Assembly: GCA_021399445.1 (NCBI GenBank)
Contig: JAJTUQ010000005.1
Span: 5,456,001-5,520,000, forward strand
DNA: 64,000 nucleotides
Origin: Xylogone sp. PMI_703
Lineage: Eukaryota > Ascomycota > Leotiomycetes
Reading direction: 5' to 3'
The translations under genes were made by a program, and so were the position numbers. Below are positions 45,176-57,082 of the stretch, piece after piece (within the stretch, counting starts at the first letter, position 1; every line of letters begins with the position of its first letter). A model generated the notes under the pieces. That model searched no databases, was not told the origin of the DNA, and was given only the letters and a program-made list of their open reading frames with translations.

Positions 45176-46378
45176 CTATATCGGAAGCGGAGATGATCCG
45201 ATATATTCTCTGCCTTTGCATGCTGTGACTAAGAGACTCTCAAACTGTCCTAATTGTAAACTTCCACTTGTACTCAGGCTCTTGCATTCCTCCGCAAATA
45301 TAGCATAGGGGACTCTGTGTGGTGGACTCAGATGGTCCTTGGGTGCTGGGGCCGGTAAGAATTGATCGCCTTCTGGGGCGGAGGGCGACTCCCAAAGAGA
45401 GTGAGATGCTAAAGAGACATCCATGATAGCCATCTGGGGCCTAAAAGGAATGTTTCCGTGTCGCAAAGCCCAAAAGATACCTCGTGAAACGTACGACATC
45501 AAGAGTGTCCGGCGAACCGTCTCTACCAATATCCATTGGGGCCAGGCAATGCTGGCCGAGCTACCCGTGTCTGCAAGGCCCTCTAACTGGGATAGGAACT
45601 CCAGATTTTGTGTCCACATGTCGAGATAAAAGTTCTGTTGCTCGGCGATATAGCGTTGTTCGACGTTCCCGCTAAATAAGCGTATAATCTGGTAGAGGAT
45701 CAAGGCCTGGACAACAACTAGATTTTCTGTCAATGTCACTGACGAATCGGGCCACAACTTTTGTCTCAATAAATCCTCTACCTCTAAACTGAGGTTCCGT
45801 AGTTGGATATCCATGTTACCCCTATTCATGATTGTGAGCGCACAACACGTATTGTAGGCATGCCGAAGAGTTGCTGGCATCCCACTGGAATACACCGCGC
45901 GGTGTATGAATCCACAATGACCAAGTCGAGCAAATACTCGCGGGAATTGTTTCAGAATCTGAACACAAAACCAGAATTTGGGTCGTTCGGAGGGATAAAT
46001 TGAAGGTACTGAACTCAGAGCAATAGCGTAGTGGAGAGAAGTGGAGCCGGCATCGAGATTGCTATTGCTATAAGAGAGAGGGGATGGCCGGTCAAGCTCT
46101 CCGCCATGGAGTTCAAGCTGTTCAGAATTGGGGAGTACGATACTATCAGATGCAGCACCCCCAAGGACGATATCTTCTAATGTTGTATCGATGGCATTGG
46201 GGGTCGCTCCAGTGGGGCCATCCACAGTTACGGTTTGTTGTTCTTCCTCCCAAGGCGCGAAATCCACGTAGTGACATTGCAGTCCTCGTGCAGTACATCG
46301 ACTACACTGAGAGAAAGGCGCATCACAACGGCGTTTAGCCTGGCGGCACTCTCTGCATGCGCTCCGGCGGAGTGACAT
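45176..46378 (-). CDS. Zn2Cys6 transcription factor
   Basis: Single-exon fungal regulator of 400 aa, predicted nuclear. The zinc cluster is at the very N-terminus: Cys8-X2-Cys-X6-Cys-X6-Cys-X2-Cys-X6-Cys35 (ACRECRQAKRRCD). After an acidic, Ser/Thr-rich linker the remainder is helical, with RLGHCGFIHRAVYS and VETVRRTLLMSYVSRGIFWAL resembling the fungal-specific regulatory region of mid-sized zinc-cluster proteins. The C-terminus (KGREYIGSSPLPI) appears complete. It converges with the alpha/beta hydrolase gene; no target can be inferred. Confidence 0.88.
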   Translation of the reverse strand: MSLRRSACRECRQAKRRCDAPFSQCSRCTARGLQCHYVDFAPWEEEQQTVTVDGPTGATPNAIDTTLEDIVLGGAASDSIVLPNSEQLELHGGELDRPSPLSYSNSNLDAGSTSLHYAIALSSVPSIYPSERPKFWFCVQILKQFPRVFARLGHCGFIHRAVYSSGMPATLRHAYNTCCALTIMNRGNMDIQLRNLSLEVEDLLRQKLWPDSSVTLTENLVVVQALILYQIIRLFSGNVEQRYIAEQQNFYLDMWTQNLEFLSQLEGLADTGSSASIAWPQWILVETVRRTLLMSYVSRGIFWALRHGNIPFRPQMAIMDVSLASHSLWESPSAPEGDQFLPAPAPKDHLSPPHRVPYAIFAEECKSLSTSGSLQLGQFESLLVTACKGREYIGSSPLPI

Positions 46379-48118
46379 TTTGGGAGTACTGAGTAGTTGC
46401 GGTGATCGTGAGAAGATTGCAGCCGCTTGGGAGAGAAGTCCACATTCTTTTAACTAGCGTGCGGACTTCGCTGGAGACGAGCTTGGCTCGGGTGCGTTGT
46501 TACTAAGTAGAATGTAGTGTAGCAGGTCAGGGGCAATACCTGCCTCAGGTAATGCAGACTATAACTTTTACTGTGCCGCAACGATACCGTACGGAGGTAT
46601 AAGAGCTGAGGAGCTGGGTTGTCAGGGCGGTGTACCATGTAAGCTTATAACTAATATCATCCAACTAGTGCAAGGCTCAGGATACGTTTAAGGGGCAGAG
46701 AGAGTTCTCAAAAAGCAAATTGTGTACGATAGATACAGTACTTCCCGGGTTCTCGGCAGATCACGACAAGGCTATGGTGCTCTAATAGTTCACAATACCG
46801 GGTCTGAGCATTCAGGTCAACTAGAATCAGGGCCAGGCCGTGAGCAATGTCGGGCGCTAATCTCAGCTGTGATCATTTTGCCGTTCCTTGATGTGCAAGC
46901 GTTGGAGACAGGCAGAGTTTCCCATCCATGGCAGATTTACTATAAATACGGGAAAAGTATGTGTCATGAGCTTGAAAGTGCTCAAAAACATGACGCTGCA
47001 TTGACATACGCTCCTGAGCAACGTTCTAATATTCATGCACCACGCTACCTCTGTGCAGCTATCTCTTCTTTCTTCTTTATGGTAGCTTAGTATTCTTGAA
47101 TATAAGGTGTATACGCGATCTGTGCCTTGTAGTATTGTTTAATTTGGCCGGTCAGTAAGCATTAAGTATTTTCCTCTTAGTTCCATCATGTGACTCGGGC
47201 GCGGGCGTGGATCCACGAAGTAGGCAGGATACAAACCTCATATTTTTATCAGAACCCTAGACAAGATGGTTGATGAAACTTATACTAAAGAGAGCTTCGA
47301 CGAAGCTGTCGTAAACTCTGCGGATTCCGAATGCTGGCGAATCTGGACCTTCATAGTCGAGATCTTTGGTGGTGAAAAGCAAAAAGCAAGAGGTTGAAAC
47401 TTGACCGGCACATACACACAGACACACACCTCGGTACAGCCTTCACGCCGGAATTTTGCCTTGGTCCGAGGGTGCAAAGTGGAATATTGAAGCCGGATGG
47501 AGTCTATCACCCATGAAGGAAAGAAAAGGTATATGGGAACAACCTACAGTCATTATATCAGGAGACTTCCGGTACTTGCTTGCGTGGGTAATTAGTGTTG
47601 CACGTACAAGCTAATGAGTAGGGGTAAGCATTCGGTATGCCTTTGGAACTCGGACGAGGTTCACGACTAGGTAATTCTGAACATTCATTATTTGCGGATT
47701 AAAGCGGGCCGCTCTACTATTATAGTGCTTCTTTATTATTTACTATATAGAGGGTTCTTACTCGGCTGAAACGACCCCATCACCCACGTTGCGGAGAAGA
47801 GTGGATACCACAATAAACCCACATCTAATTATCAGAGTTGAGCTAAGCTCCATTACACGTTGTACTTTCGCAATCCGGATTTTGTGATGACGGTCTGCTC
47901 CGAATAACACTACCTTTATCCCTTGCGCTAAAATTAGAAATAGTAACTAAGGTGGACTAAGTTTTCGAAGGACTATCTGTCAGAGCACAAGGAGAACTCC
48001 AGTTGCCTGACTGCTTATACTGCTATATATCTGCGTTCTGACACTAGCACTATGTAAACATATCACACTAAGCCTCAAAATGCACATTCCAATTCTAGCC
48101 TTTACGTGATCGGGAGAG
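46379..48118. other. 1.7-kb gene-poor region
   Basis: No supported gene. It contains the promoter of the Zn2Cys6 gene at its left end. The open frame 46722-47090 lacks any domain. A sequence near 48011-48045 loosely resembles the 42.9/43.5-kb repeat pair. Confidence 0.35.
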
Positions 48119-49486
48119 CTAGGCTGTGCTAATACTACCATCCGACATTACGAGAAAGCCTCTTTTCCACAAGTAAATAGCTATAGCGAGCTTTAGTATA
48201 TTTTCCTCTAGCAAAAAGTTGCCAACGCTTACCGAGCGCAAAATTTGGATACGTATCTGTATGTACATTAGCGCTGTGCCACTGAAAAAGAAGAACGGTG
48301 TTTACCAGCATTGTTGAGTGCCTTGGCGGCGTCGTCACCTGCGAGTTTTTTGCAATCATTCCAGACTGAGATATCAGCTTTCTGAGTGTGTTTAAAGGGG
48401 AGAGAGGCCAGCTCACAATACGCATTGTCTTTCTTGCCACCGCCCGCTGTGGTATGCATTAACTGTGGCGCATCAGCTCCACACGAGGGCAGGTCTTGGA
48501 TCTAATATTACCTCGTGTATTACCGTAATCGGAAAAGCACGCAGAAGATCAAATTTGGTTTTCTTGGCGTTAGTTGTCTTTCTCATCAAGAGAATGTCCT
48601 TCGCTTTCTTATATTTGGATCCAATACCTGAAAGGTATTTGATCGCCTTCTCGGGGTACTTATCCAAGTCAATGTCTCCGTTCAATTCATTTTCGATAAA
48701 CGTAGGGCAGATAATCATCGTGTCCAACAACGGTTCTCGTCCAGTGTAAGCTTGAATATTAGGAGTTCGGCACCCTTTGTTTCCTTTTGCAAAGGAGGCG
48801 TATCCGAGGGTTACTGGTATTTGAATATTGTAAGAGATAGCTTTTGAAAGAATTGTTAGGTGCCTTACTGGGGTTATAATAAACTGTTTGCATCGAGGTT
48901 TGGCCAGGGTTATCCTTATCCGGAAGTTCCTTCGTGGTTTCCTGCAAAAAATCATCGTCGCAGAAGACATTCTATATTCTAACACGTCAACTTGAATAAT
49001 GTTCAGCTGTAAAGTCGTCATGATATGTTCACATACTAAGTCCCTAAGTGCTATGCCAGTATGTGACTTCAGTTGACGATAAAAAGCGACTCTTGAAAAA
49101 GTATCTTCCCACAAATAGGTGTTAGGAGGCAGTGAATCCAGCATGTGAGATAGGGCTACTTTACCTCCAATGGCTGTCACCGTCTCGGCCCCTGTGTTAC
49201 CAAATAGCCAGGTCATTTGTTCAACTACGTAGGAGTCTAGTTCATCCTTGGATATCTCGTCCAAAACCTTATTCAAGATTTTGAAAGCTAAGTCGAAGCC
49301 TTTTTGGACGAGGTCATAGGTCGCTATTTTTGAGATAAGATGGAAAGTTCATAACAAGATTTGACGGTGCATTTATGCGACTTACGATTTCCGGCGGTTC
49401 CACAGGTACTACGGTCGATGGAATATGCTTTTGTTGTTATCAAAAGGCTAGACAAGGCACCAAAATGTACCAAGGAGTAGCTTCAT
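48119..49486 (-). CDS. Secreted M35-like zinc metallopeptidase (copy 2), one frameshift
   Basis: Extracellular zinc peptidase of the M35-like group, about 344 aa, in seven exons: 49486-49386, 49323-49037, 48971-48869, 48813-48512, 48462-48306, 48256-48233, 48180-48119. The zinc motif exists only after splicing: exon 4 ends in VIHE and exon 5 begins LMHTTAGGG, giving HELMH. Other family points: STCGTAGN after the signal peptide, NVFCDDDF, TMIICPTF before the zinc motif, and NADTYPNFALAIYL near the end. The signal peptide region (ATG 49486) has one extra base in the A run 49462-49465 (T run on the coding strand). Removing it gives a clean signal sequence and a total divisible by three. It is a diverged relative of the gene at 11-12 kb. 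The intron-rich structure contrasts with that two-exon copy. Confidence 0.8.
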
Positions 49487-50372
49487 AATGAAAGGCTGAC
49501 AACATGCCTAGAAATACGGGAACACTGAAATATAAGAGAAGTAGGTAAGAAATGGAAGCGTTTTTCCAGTGCTAGAACTCATATAAAACTGGATGGGAGG
49601 AACAATCAATTTAAAAGAATAGGTCTCATGACTAGAAGAAGTTGGGGAAAAATCCGGAGCCAGGCGTAGGAATCTAGAGCAAGTCTATAGAGAATTTATA
49701 AGCATTGGAGGGTTGTAGTCGAGTAGGGTCAAAGGTAGGGATTAAGGGAATCAGGACATACAATGATACTACGTTCGTCTGATGATTGATAGTAACACTA
49801 GTTGATCTGAATATTGACATAAAAACTATGGTAGTAAAGGTAAGACCCGACTTCGGTGCCATCTTTCCGCCCTACAAATGGCCGACGGAGTGAAATTGCC
49901 AAGATGCAGGAACAGTAATTTAATGCTATGATTAGAAAGCACAAGAAGTCAGCTAGCTTACTTTATTACATGGAATTGTGTCTAGAGGATCTATTAGGAG
50001 CGGGTACGGGTGGAAATGATGGCTCAACGTGTACGTGAAAGGCTGCATATGACATGTATGGTATCTTCATAGGGCTGACTGCGAATACAAACTGGCTTTC
50101 CAGACCAGGTTTCAAAGGAATTAGAGGAGGAGTATCGTGGAGCCAGTCACATAGTCTAGATTGTTGATCATTGCTTCGGGGGCGACAAAAGCACAACCTG
50201 CAAATCATACGATGCTTACCACAGGGGTAGGAAACTCAGCCTAGAGCTTGGTGTAGCTAGTGCATTCCGAAAGTCGATACCATAAATAACATGTAGCGCT
50301 GCTCTACAGAATTTGAACACTGCTCATGAATGAACGTCTCTCATTGGAAGGCTGTCCTCATTTCTACCAACC
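49487..50372. other. Divergent intergenic region
   Basis: About 890 bp holding promoters of the M35-like gene and the SGNH/FG-GAP gene. Minus-strand frames at 49674-49862 and 49966-50208 have no recognisable content and no signal peptide. Confidence 0.35.
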
Positions 50373-53300
50373 ATGCGGACTCTCGCTCTAGTCACAGCTT
50401 TGCTAGCACTATGCGGTGTTATCTCCGCCAATATAATTCCATTAGTCACACCTACAGGAACATATGTCAAGCGAGATGATCCGTGAGTTTCAATCTCTGT
50501 TGTCAACGGAAGAGAAATCCAGTTCAGGGGCTGAATCAAATCCATAGCCCTTCATTGACAACCATTTCAAACAATGTAATTATAACATTACCTCCCCAGC
50601 TCGCCAGCGATATGCATGATATGCTCTTTAGCGAGAATGGAATCTGTCCTATCGTCGCTGGAAAGAAGTGTGCTGATCTCGACATGGACTGTATCCGCGG
50701 TGAAGGTGAGGTGATAATGTACTATGCCACTACAGGTGGACGATTAGTAGGCCTGATTAACGTACCGGGGCATCTGGTTTTTGAGAACGAAGGTTTGCGG
50801 CAGATACAGAATGAGGTCTATAGGTATGGTCTAGATCTTGAGGAAAATCTCCATGTATCCCAAGCCTTTATATCATTTATGGCAGACAATGCGGTAGCAT
50901 TTGCTTATGAGCAAAATGTTCGAGGGATCTGTAAGTGGTATTCGTTGGAAATCCATCTTCGGAGCAATGCTGATTTTGCGCAAAGCTGTTGGACCTACGA
51001 TGACAATCCCCGAAGGTGACCTCTCCGAGCCTCTAAACATATTTGCCTCTAAGACCAGCTCTCCAACAAGTACTTTTACAGCCTGTAAGTCTCCTTTTTG
51101 GTGCAAGATTGCTCAGTAAGTAGACTCTCGGAGTTGAAGCATGTTGTTACCTCAGAGTCCTTGTCTTTCGGCCTTTAAAGTGGCCTTTAGTTATCAGCTT
51201 CTAAAAAGATAGACTAAATCAAAATTTTCGCTCATTAGGCTTACCAGATGTACCTGTTGGTTCTGAAATGGTTCGTATTACCTCTGGAGATTAAGATATT
51301 TAAAATGCTATGTTTTGCTAACTTAATACTGTAGCCTTTCTGTGAAGAAGAAACTTGCAAGGGTGTCCCAGGGATAGAGGTTTGCACAGAGGTAAGAACT
51401 GATAACTCTTATCTGGAAAGAACTTTCATCTTGCCACTTCTTCCAGCGATTTGTCTTTATCGCGTTATGTTATTGATTATTTTAGGGAAAATGGAAATAT
51501 TGTAATTGTGCTAGCGAGATAGAGGTGACAGAGGACACTTATGATCCTGATTGGTTGGATCTCCAGTACGAATTCCTTCAGTTGATCTTGGAGGAAGCAT
51601 CTGAAAATGTTACATTTTCCGAGATTAGGCTCTTGCCTCTGGGAGATTCAATCACTCGTGGAAGTGAGAGTACTAATCTTAATGGTTACCGGAAGGAACT
51701 TCATGAGCTTCTTGGTTATGATAAGGTTGACTTTATTGGAACTTTACGAAATGGTGACTTCAATGACACGGATCATGAAGGACGTTCTGGTCAAAGAATA
51801 AAGGAAATAGAACAATATGGCTCGAAACCGTTGTTAGCTAGGCCAAATGTGGTTCTCATTCTTGCAGGCACAAACGACATAGATAAGCCTGAAGATGGCG
51901 ATCCAGTTGAAGAGGCCCCGGCGCGTATGAAGTCTCTGCTGGATAGCGTAGTCAAGGCCTGCCCTGACACAGCCGTCTTGGTTGCAGAAGTTTTGCTCAA
52001 TACCCATCCAGACACATAACTCAAGGTCGATGACTTCAATGTAGCCTTGAACCAACTCGTTCAAGATTATCAGAACGATGGGAAGTAAGTAGCAGTGGTG
52101 AAGACCGGTGATCTCCTTGACGCCTCCGATATTGCTGCTAGAGACTACAAACATCCTAACGATAATGGATACTCGAAGCTGGCCAATGCGTGGTATGATG
52201 CTATAGTTAATGTTAGTGAGAAAGGCTGAATCTCCGATCCTGTTGAGCCTCAGCTCACAGCTGGAGTAGGCTTGGGCCCCAGTGATGGATCTTGTTCACA
52301 TGATGAATTGAAAAGGAGAGCCATTAATTGGGAAGACAAAGTCCAAGCGACACCAGTATTAGCTAAGACATGGAACTATGCAGGTATTAAGACTTACGGG
52401 GGAGACTTGTCTATGGGTAAATGGATTATCTTTGCAGATATTAATGGTAAGTCGGAAATGTTTCCGTTGCAATTGCGCCCTTACTTAAGATCACTTCTAG
52501 GAGACGGCCGCGATGAATACCTTGCTGTGTATAAAGATGGCTCAGTCGATGCTGCTATATTTGACAATGATGCAAACACTGTATCTGTGATCAAGGGGTT
52601 TGCAGGAGGTATCAATGATACGTCTGGTTCGAAAGTTAGGTTTGCTGACATAAATGGCGATGGCTACGCGGACTACATACTCCAGTTTGATGGTGGTTCA
52701 GCAAAATTTTCCTCCAATACCAAGAATGTTGGGAGCGATAAAGACGCTCACAACTTCGTTGGCGATAGTACCATTGCTGAATGGGCCGGCGCAATAGAAG
52801 GCGACAAAATCCAATATGCTGACATTAATAATGATGGCTTCGCCGATTACCTTCAGGTATTTGATCATGGCGGTGTAGAAGTGTTTCTTAATAACAAAAA
52901 GAACACATTCGACCCATATGGTAGTGTTTCTGGCGGAACCGACAAAGCATTGGGTAAAAAGGTCTTGATTACCGATATTGACGGTGATGGTTTCGCAGAC
53001 TTTGTCATTATGGATCTGCCTGCCGATCCAAACACTAGATCGTGTCAAGCAAAAGACGACTGCTCTGGATTTTGTGCGGTAAGTGCTTTTGTGAGTATAG
53101 CAGTGAGATTGATATTGGTTGATTGACTAGTATCCATTTAGGTTGGCGATGAAGTTGCCTGTAACCGTTCGGGAGATTCGTAAGCGTCTCTCGCCACTCC
53201 CATCAACATTTCAATATGTCTGACGCTCTGGTTAATTTTAGGGGAACTTGTGAGTGCAGCAAACCAGAAGAGTGCGAAAAGACCTATGACTGTATAGGGA

Positions 53301-55233
53301 AATGTTCAGTAAGTTCGCTCACCCCAGTGAAATATTCCGGGCTTGTTTTAGCTGAAGGGACCCATTAGGATGGCCAAGTACCATACTGTTTGCCCAATTC
53401 GTAAGCCCCTTCCTCAAAGTCACACATGCATGATGCTAACTCTTACAGGCACCAGTGTACTTGTTACACTGCTCTGGACTATTATTTCCCGCGAAGCAGC
53501 CCCCAATCTTGCTCCAGCGAGTCAGACTGTACTGATCCATGTCCAGTACGTAGATAGAGTTGAATTTCCACAGCTGGTTATTGATAAGAAGATAGGAAGA
53601 CCTTGGATTTATTTGTAACAAGGCAGTTCAGGGGTGCATGTGCACACACCCAAGTGGAGGAACTGCTTCGAGCACAAAATGTTTGAGTGGGAATGATTCT
53701 GATTGTAGTGATGCCTGTTCGGTAACCAGGCCTCCGCACTATAGGATTTACAGGCTCAGCGCTAACTCAGTTAAACTGTCAGGATGGAGATATATACCGA
53801 TGCCAGCTCAGCGGACCAGATATGTAAGGGCAGCATCACCTTTATAATCGCATGCGCTAATAAAATGATAGGGGCGTTTGTTATTGTAACACCCTTGGAG
53901 TGAACAGCAAAGTAAAGAGGGCTCAGTCAGATAATCCCATCATTTACATGCGCAACAATCAAAAGCTATCAACAACGACTGGTGACGGAAATTGGGACGA
54001 CCCAATTGAGATCTCCCCAGGGGAGTCTGAGCTCACAGGAGACGTTCATTTTGCTAGGATTAGCAGTAACTCATGGGTAGACTACGTTGTGGTATCAGCT
54101 AATGGCCAACACGCCAGCATTGGTATCTGGGAGGGTACAGTAGTCTTTGATAAAGCAAACGCATTTCGATTTGCTGATCTCGACGGTATGCAATACGTGT
54201 TGCTGAGACCAAGATCCTCCTTTGGATACTGACTAGTGTATTGCAGGTGATGGGCGAGATGACTTTATCATAGTCAATGCACATGGAGGTATCGATGCCT
54301 GGCTGAACAGAGGAATGGAGGACTTGGTACCGCTGGCTAATATCTCTCCTTCACGTGCAAACGTTACAGTAGACAAAGTTCAATTTGCTGATGTCGATGG
54401 TGAGCTATTAATCCTACCTCTCTCCATGACATTTACTGATATGATTGTTCAGGTGATGGTAAAGCCGATCTCTTGATTGTCTGGGAATTTGGTGCGGTTG
54501 ATGCGTACATCAACACGGGCAACTTAATTCCCAGCGATGATGGCAGCACCAACTGGGTTGACAAATGGAGAATCATTCCTGGCAGTAGGTCCCAATTTGG
54601 ACTTTGTAATCCGGCATCTACTAACTGTGCGATCATCTAGTTGATGGAGTTACTGGGGATAAGATACGCTTTGCTGACATTGACGGTATGCTCCCCTATT
54701 TTCCAATCTTTTGCTTCAGGTTCTAAAGTACAGCGCAGGTGATGGAAGAGCGGATCTATGTGTTGTATGGAGTGGAGGTTCCATCGACGCCTACAAAAAT
54801 ACAGGCGTACTAAACCATGATACTACCAAGCGCAGTTGGCAACCGTTATCAACACCATGGGCAAATAAAACCGCAAGCCCGGTTGAGCCGAGAAAAATCC
54901 ACCTGGCTGACATCGATGGTGACGGCCAAGCAGACTACCTCATTGTCTTCGATGGAAGTGGAGTCGAGGCAGCGCGTAATACTGGCAACAATGGGGATGA
55001 TCCTAAATCTGCCAACTTCGAGGATTGGGGCAACATTGGTTCGAAGGTCTCCGGTGTCGAGGGCAGCCAGGTCTACTTTGCTGACTGGAACGGTAGGTGC
55101 CCATCAAGGTTAAAATGAAAACATTGCTGACGTTACTTTAGGTGACCAAAAGGCTGACTATATTATTGTCAATGATGACTTTTCGGTGTCTGTGCTCGTG
55201 AATAAGGTCCAAGGCCCTACCTGTCCTGCATAA
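50373..55233 (+). pseudogene. Secreted SGNH (CE3-like) esterase with FG-GAP repeats, three in-frame stops
   Basis: Large modular secreted protein, at least 18 exons, nearly all rebuilt with canonical splices. Order: signal peptide (MRTLALVTALLALCG); an unrecognised N-terminal domain; a Cys-rich linker; an SGNH/GDSL domain with LLPLGDSITRG, NGYRKEL and LAGTND (CE3-like); first FG-GAP blades (FADINGDGRDEYLAVY, YADINNDGFADYL, ITDIDGDGFADFV); four short Cys-rich modules from 53041 to 53880; then further FG-GAP blades (FADLDGDGRDDF, FADVDGDGKADL, FADIDGDGRADL, LADIDGDGQADY) to GPTCPA. Most later introns split the DxDG calcium loop after its first Gly base. The SGNH domain carries TAA at 52017-52019, TAA at 52086-52088 and TGA at 52227-52229, all in one unbroken frame. 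Each is explained by a single transition (CAA to TAA twice, TGG to TGA). The domain's C-terminal half, including the catalytic His region, is therefore cut off, so I call it a probable pseudogene. Confidence 0.8.
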
Positions 55234-55801
55234 GGCTGATCATGAACTTAACTCGATCTGATGAAAGCTCCTTGTTGGATGTATCGGAAGTCATAAGAGC
55301 AGAGATGAATTACAGGTTTTATGGCCATTCATATGAAATTATAGTTCACGCAGTCAGACTCGAATAAAAGAATTTGTAATATGACTGACTTTACCACTTA
55401 AACCCGTTGCAATATCCAGCATTTTACTACCTCACTGCTCTCTTGCACCTAGATACTTCATCACCCCTTGACTTAGCAATCTACAGTCTAACAGGCACAA
55501 CAATCAACTAGTTATAACTTCAAACCGATTAACGATAAGAGGTGCTATTTCATTTCGCTGGAAACTCTTCTATCCTTAAAATATTAGTGTACGGACGGCC
55601 CATTGGCCAATGGGGTCCTAACGGGTCATCCGATTGGTGAATGGTATAACTGATGTATGGGCCAAAACTGATATGAGCCCCAATGTAGCATTGAAAAGGT
55701 CGTAGCAGACCAGCATAAATGCAGAAGTTTTAACAACTCATAGAAGATATACTATTGAGGAGAGTGGGGAAAATATAATAACGACTATTAACAGATTCCC
55801 T
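55234..55801. other. Convergent intergenic region
   Basis: About 570 bp between converging 3' ends. No gene seen. Confidence 0.35.
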
Positions 55802-57082
55802 CTACGGAATTACAGGCTTCATAAACTCATTTGCTAGTGCTTGCTCAACTTCCTTTTGGAGGTCGTAATTCCAAATCCAATGATATTTAGCATCAAGCTG
55901 CTCTCGGAGTTTGCTCGGAATATCACGCGTTTCCTCATCACTTAATTGCCATATTTTCCCACTCTCCCTGCTATTTCGGACCAATTTCTGGGTCCGTGAA
56001 CGCCGTAAAGCGTCATATATCTCAAATGCTCTTCCCAGTTCCTTTTTATCCTTGGCACGGCCTACAACTTGGCTAATGACATACGCATCTTCCATTGCCA
56101 TTCCCACACCTGCAGCATTATAAGGAGTCGAAGCATGGGCAGCGTCACCAAGGATCGCAATGCGGCCACGGTAGTATTTCTCATCATGCATCAAGTCGAA
56201 CAGCGCCCACTGCTCGACCTTATTGATGCGAGACATGAGTCGTATAATGGCTGGGTCATACCCTTCATGGTGTTTGAGCATCATCTCCCTAGTCACCGGC
56301 TGTACCCAATCATCGCCGTCCCAGGTTGTCTTACCAGTCGCATGGAGACTAGCCATATTCACAGCATCTCCCCCGTTGACGGGATAATGGACTATGATAG
56401 TTCCGTAGCCGAAGAGCACATGAGATGTTAAGGCACGCTCCTCCCCAAGTTCTGCTAGTACCACATCACGAGGGACCAACTGCCGATATACAACAACTCC
56501 AGTGAATGTCGGCAGGACCGGCTTGCCTGCCATTTGTGATCTGACAGTACTTTTAATACCATCACAACCGATGACCGCGTCAGCCGTTGCTGTGGTGCCG
56601 TCGGCAAAGTGGAGTCGTATGCTGCCTCCATCCTCACCTGGAAGCTCCTCAAGTCTAACAAGTGACTTGTTGAACGATGTTGTACCTTTAGGTACGAGCT
56701 TAACCATCTCTTCTAGAAGTCTCGCGCGATGAATATTTCCGCTCTCGGCCTCATCACGTTGGTTATAGACCACATCGCCTGCCTTGTAATCCTCTTGGCC
56801 GTCATTTCCCGGTTTCATATCCATTCCCATACGGACCGTCATCCAAAAGCCTTCTGGGTTTCGGTCAAAGTGTTTTCTGAATCCAGCCAGCAATGCAGGA
56901 TCGATGAGTCCAAGAGCGCGAATGGCATTGCAGGCAAATGCCAATCCGGCACCAATTTCCGAAAACTGAGCTGCTTTTTCGTAAATTCTTACAGAAACTC
57001 CTTGACGAGTTAGACCTATAGCCGTAGCAAGGCCACCTAAGCCTCCACCAACAATGGCGATATGGAATGGTTTAGATGGCAT
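55802..57082 (-). CDS. FAD-dependent monooxygenase, salicylate-hydroxylase-like
   Basis: Group A flavoprotein monooxygenase of 426 aa, single exon; uses NAD(P)H and oxygen to hydroxylate an aromatic or similar substrate. The Rossmann fingerprint IAIVGGGLGGLATAIGL is at residues 8-24, the second FAD motif is GCDGIKSTVR, and the GD motif is AILGDAAHASTPYNAAGVG followed by MEDAYV. I chose the ATG at 57082 (MPSKPFHIAIVGGG) because flavin proteins of this group start close to the fingerprint. An upstream in-frame ATG at 57136 would add 18 hydrophobic residues and could give a membrane anch or signal. Salicylate hydroxylase-like enzymes also act in phenolic breakdown and secondary metabolism, so the substrate stays open. 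The next gene upstream is a Zn2Cys6 regulator on the same strand, a possible partner. Confidence 0.9.
   Translation of the reverse strand: MPSKPFHIAIVGGGLGGLATAIGLTRQGVSVRIYEKAAQFSEIGAGLAFACNAIRALGLIDPALLAGFRKHFDRNPEGFWMTVRMGMDMKPGNDGQEDYKAGDVVYNQRDEAESGNIHRARLLEEMVKLVPKGTTSFNKSLVRLEELPGEDGGSIRLHFADGTTATADAVIGCDGIKSTVRSQMAGKPVLPTFTGVVVYRQLVPRDVVLAELGEERALTSHVLFGYGTIIVHYPVNGGDAVNMASLHATGKTTWDGDDWVQPVTREMMLKHHEGYDPAIIRLMSRINKVEQWALFDLMHDEKYYRGRIAILGDAAHASTPYNAAGVGMAMEDAYVISQVVGRAKDKKELGRAFEIYDALRRSRTQKLVRNSRESGKIWQLSDEETRDIPSKLREQLDAKYHWIWNYDLQKEVEQALANEFMKPVIP

Noticed and set aside
52080..52100. GTAAGTAGCAG at the second stop of the SGNH gene as a tiny intron
   Set aside because: It would be only about 11 nt, far below fungal intron size, and would not remove the other two stops.
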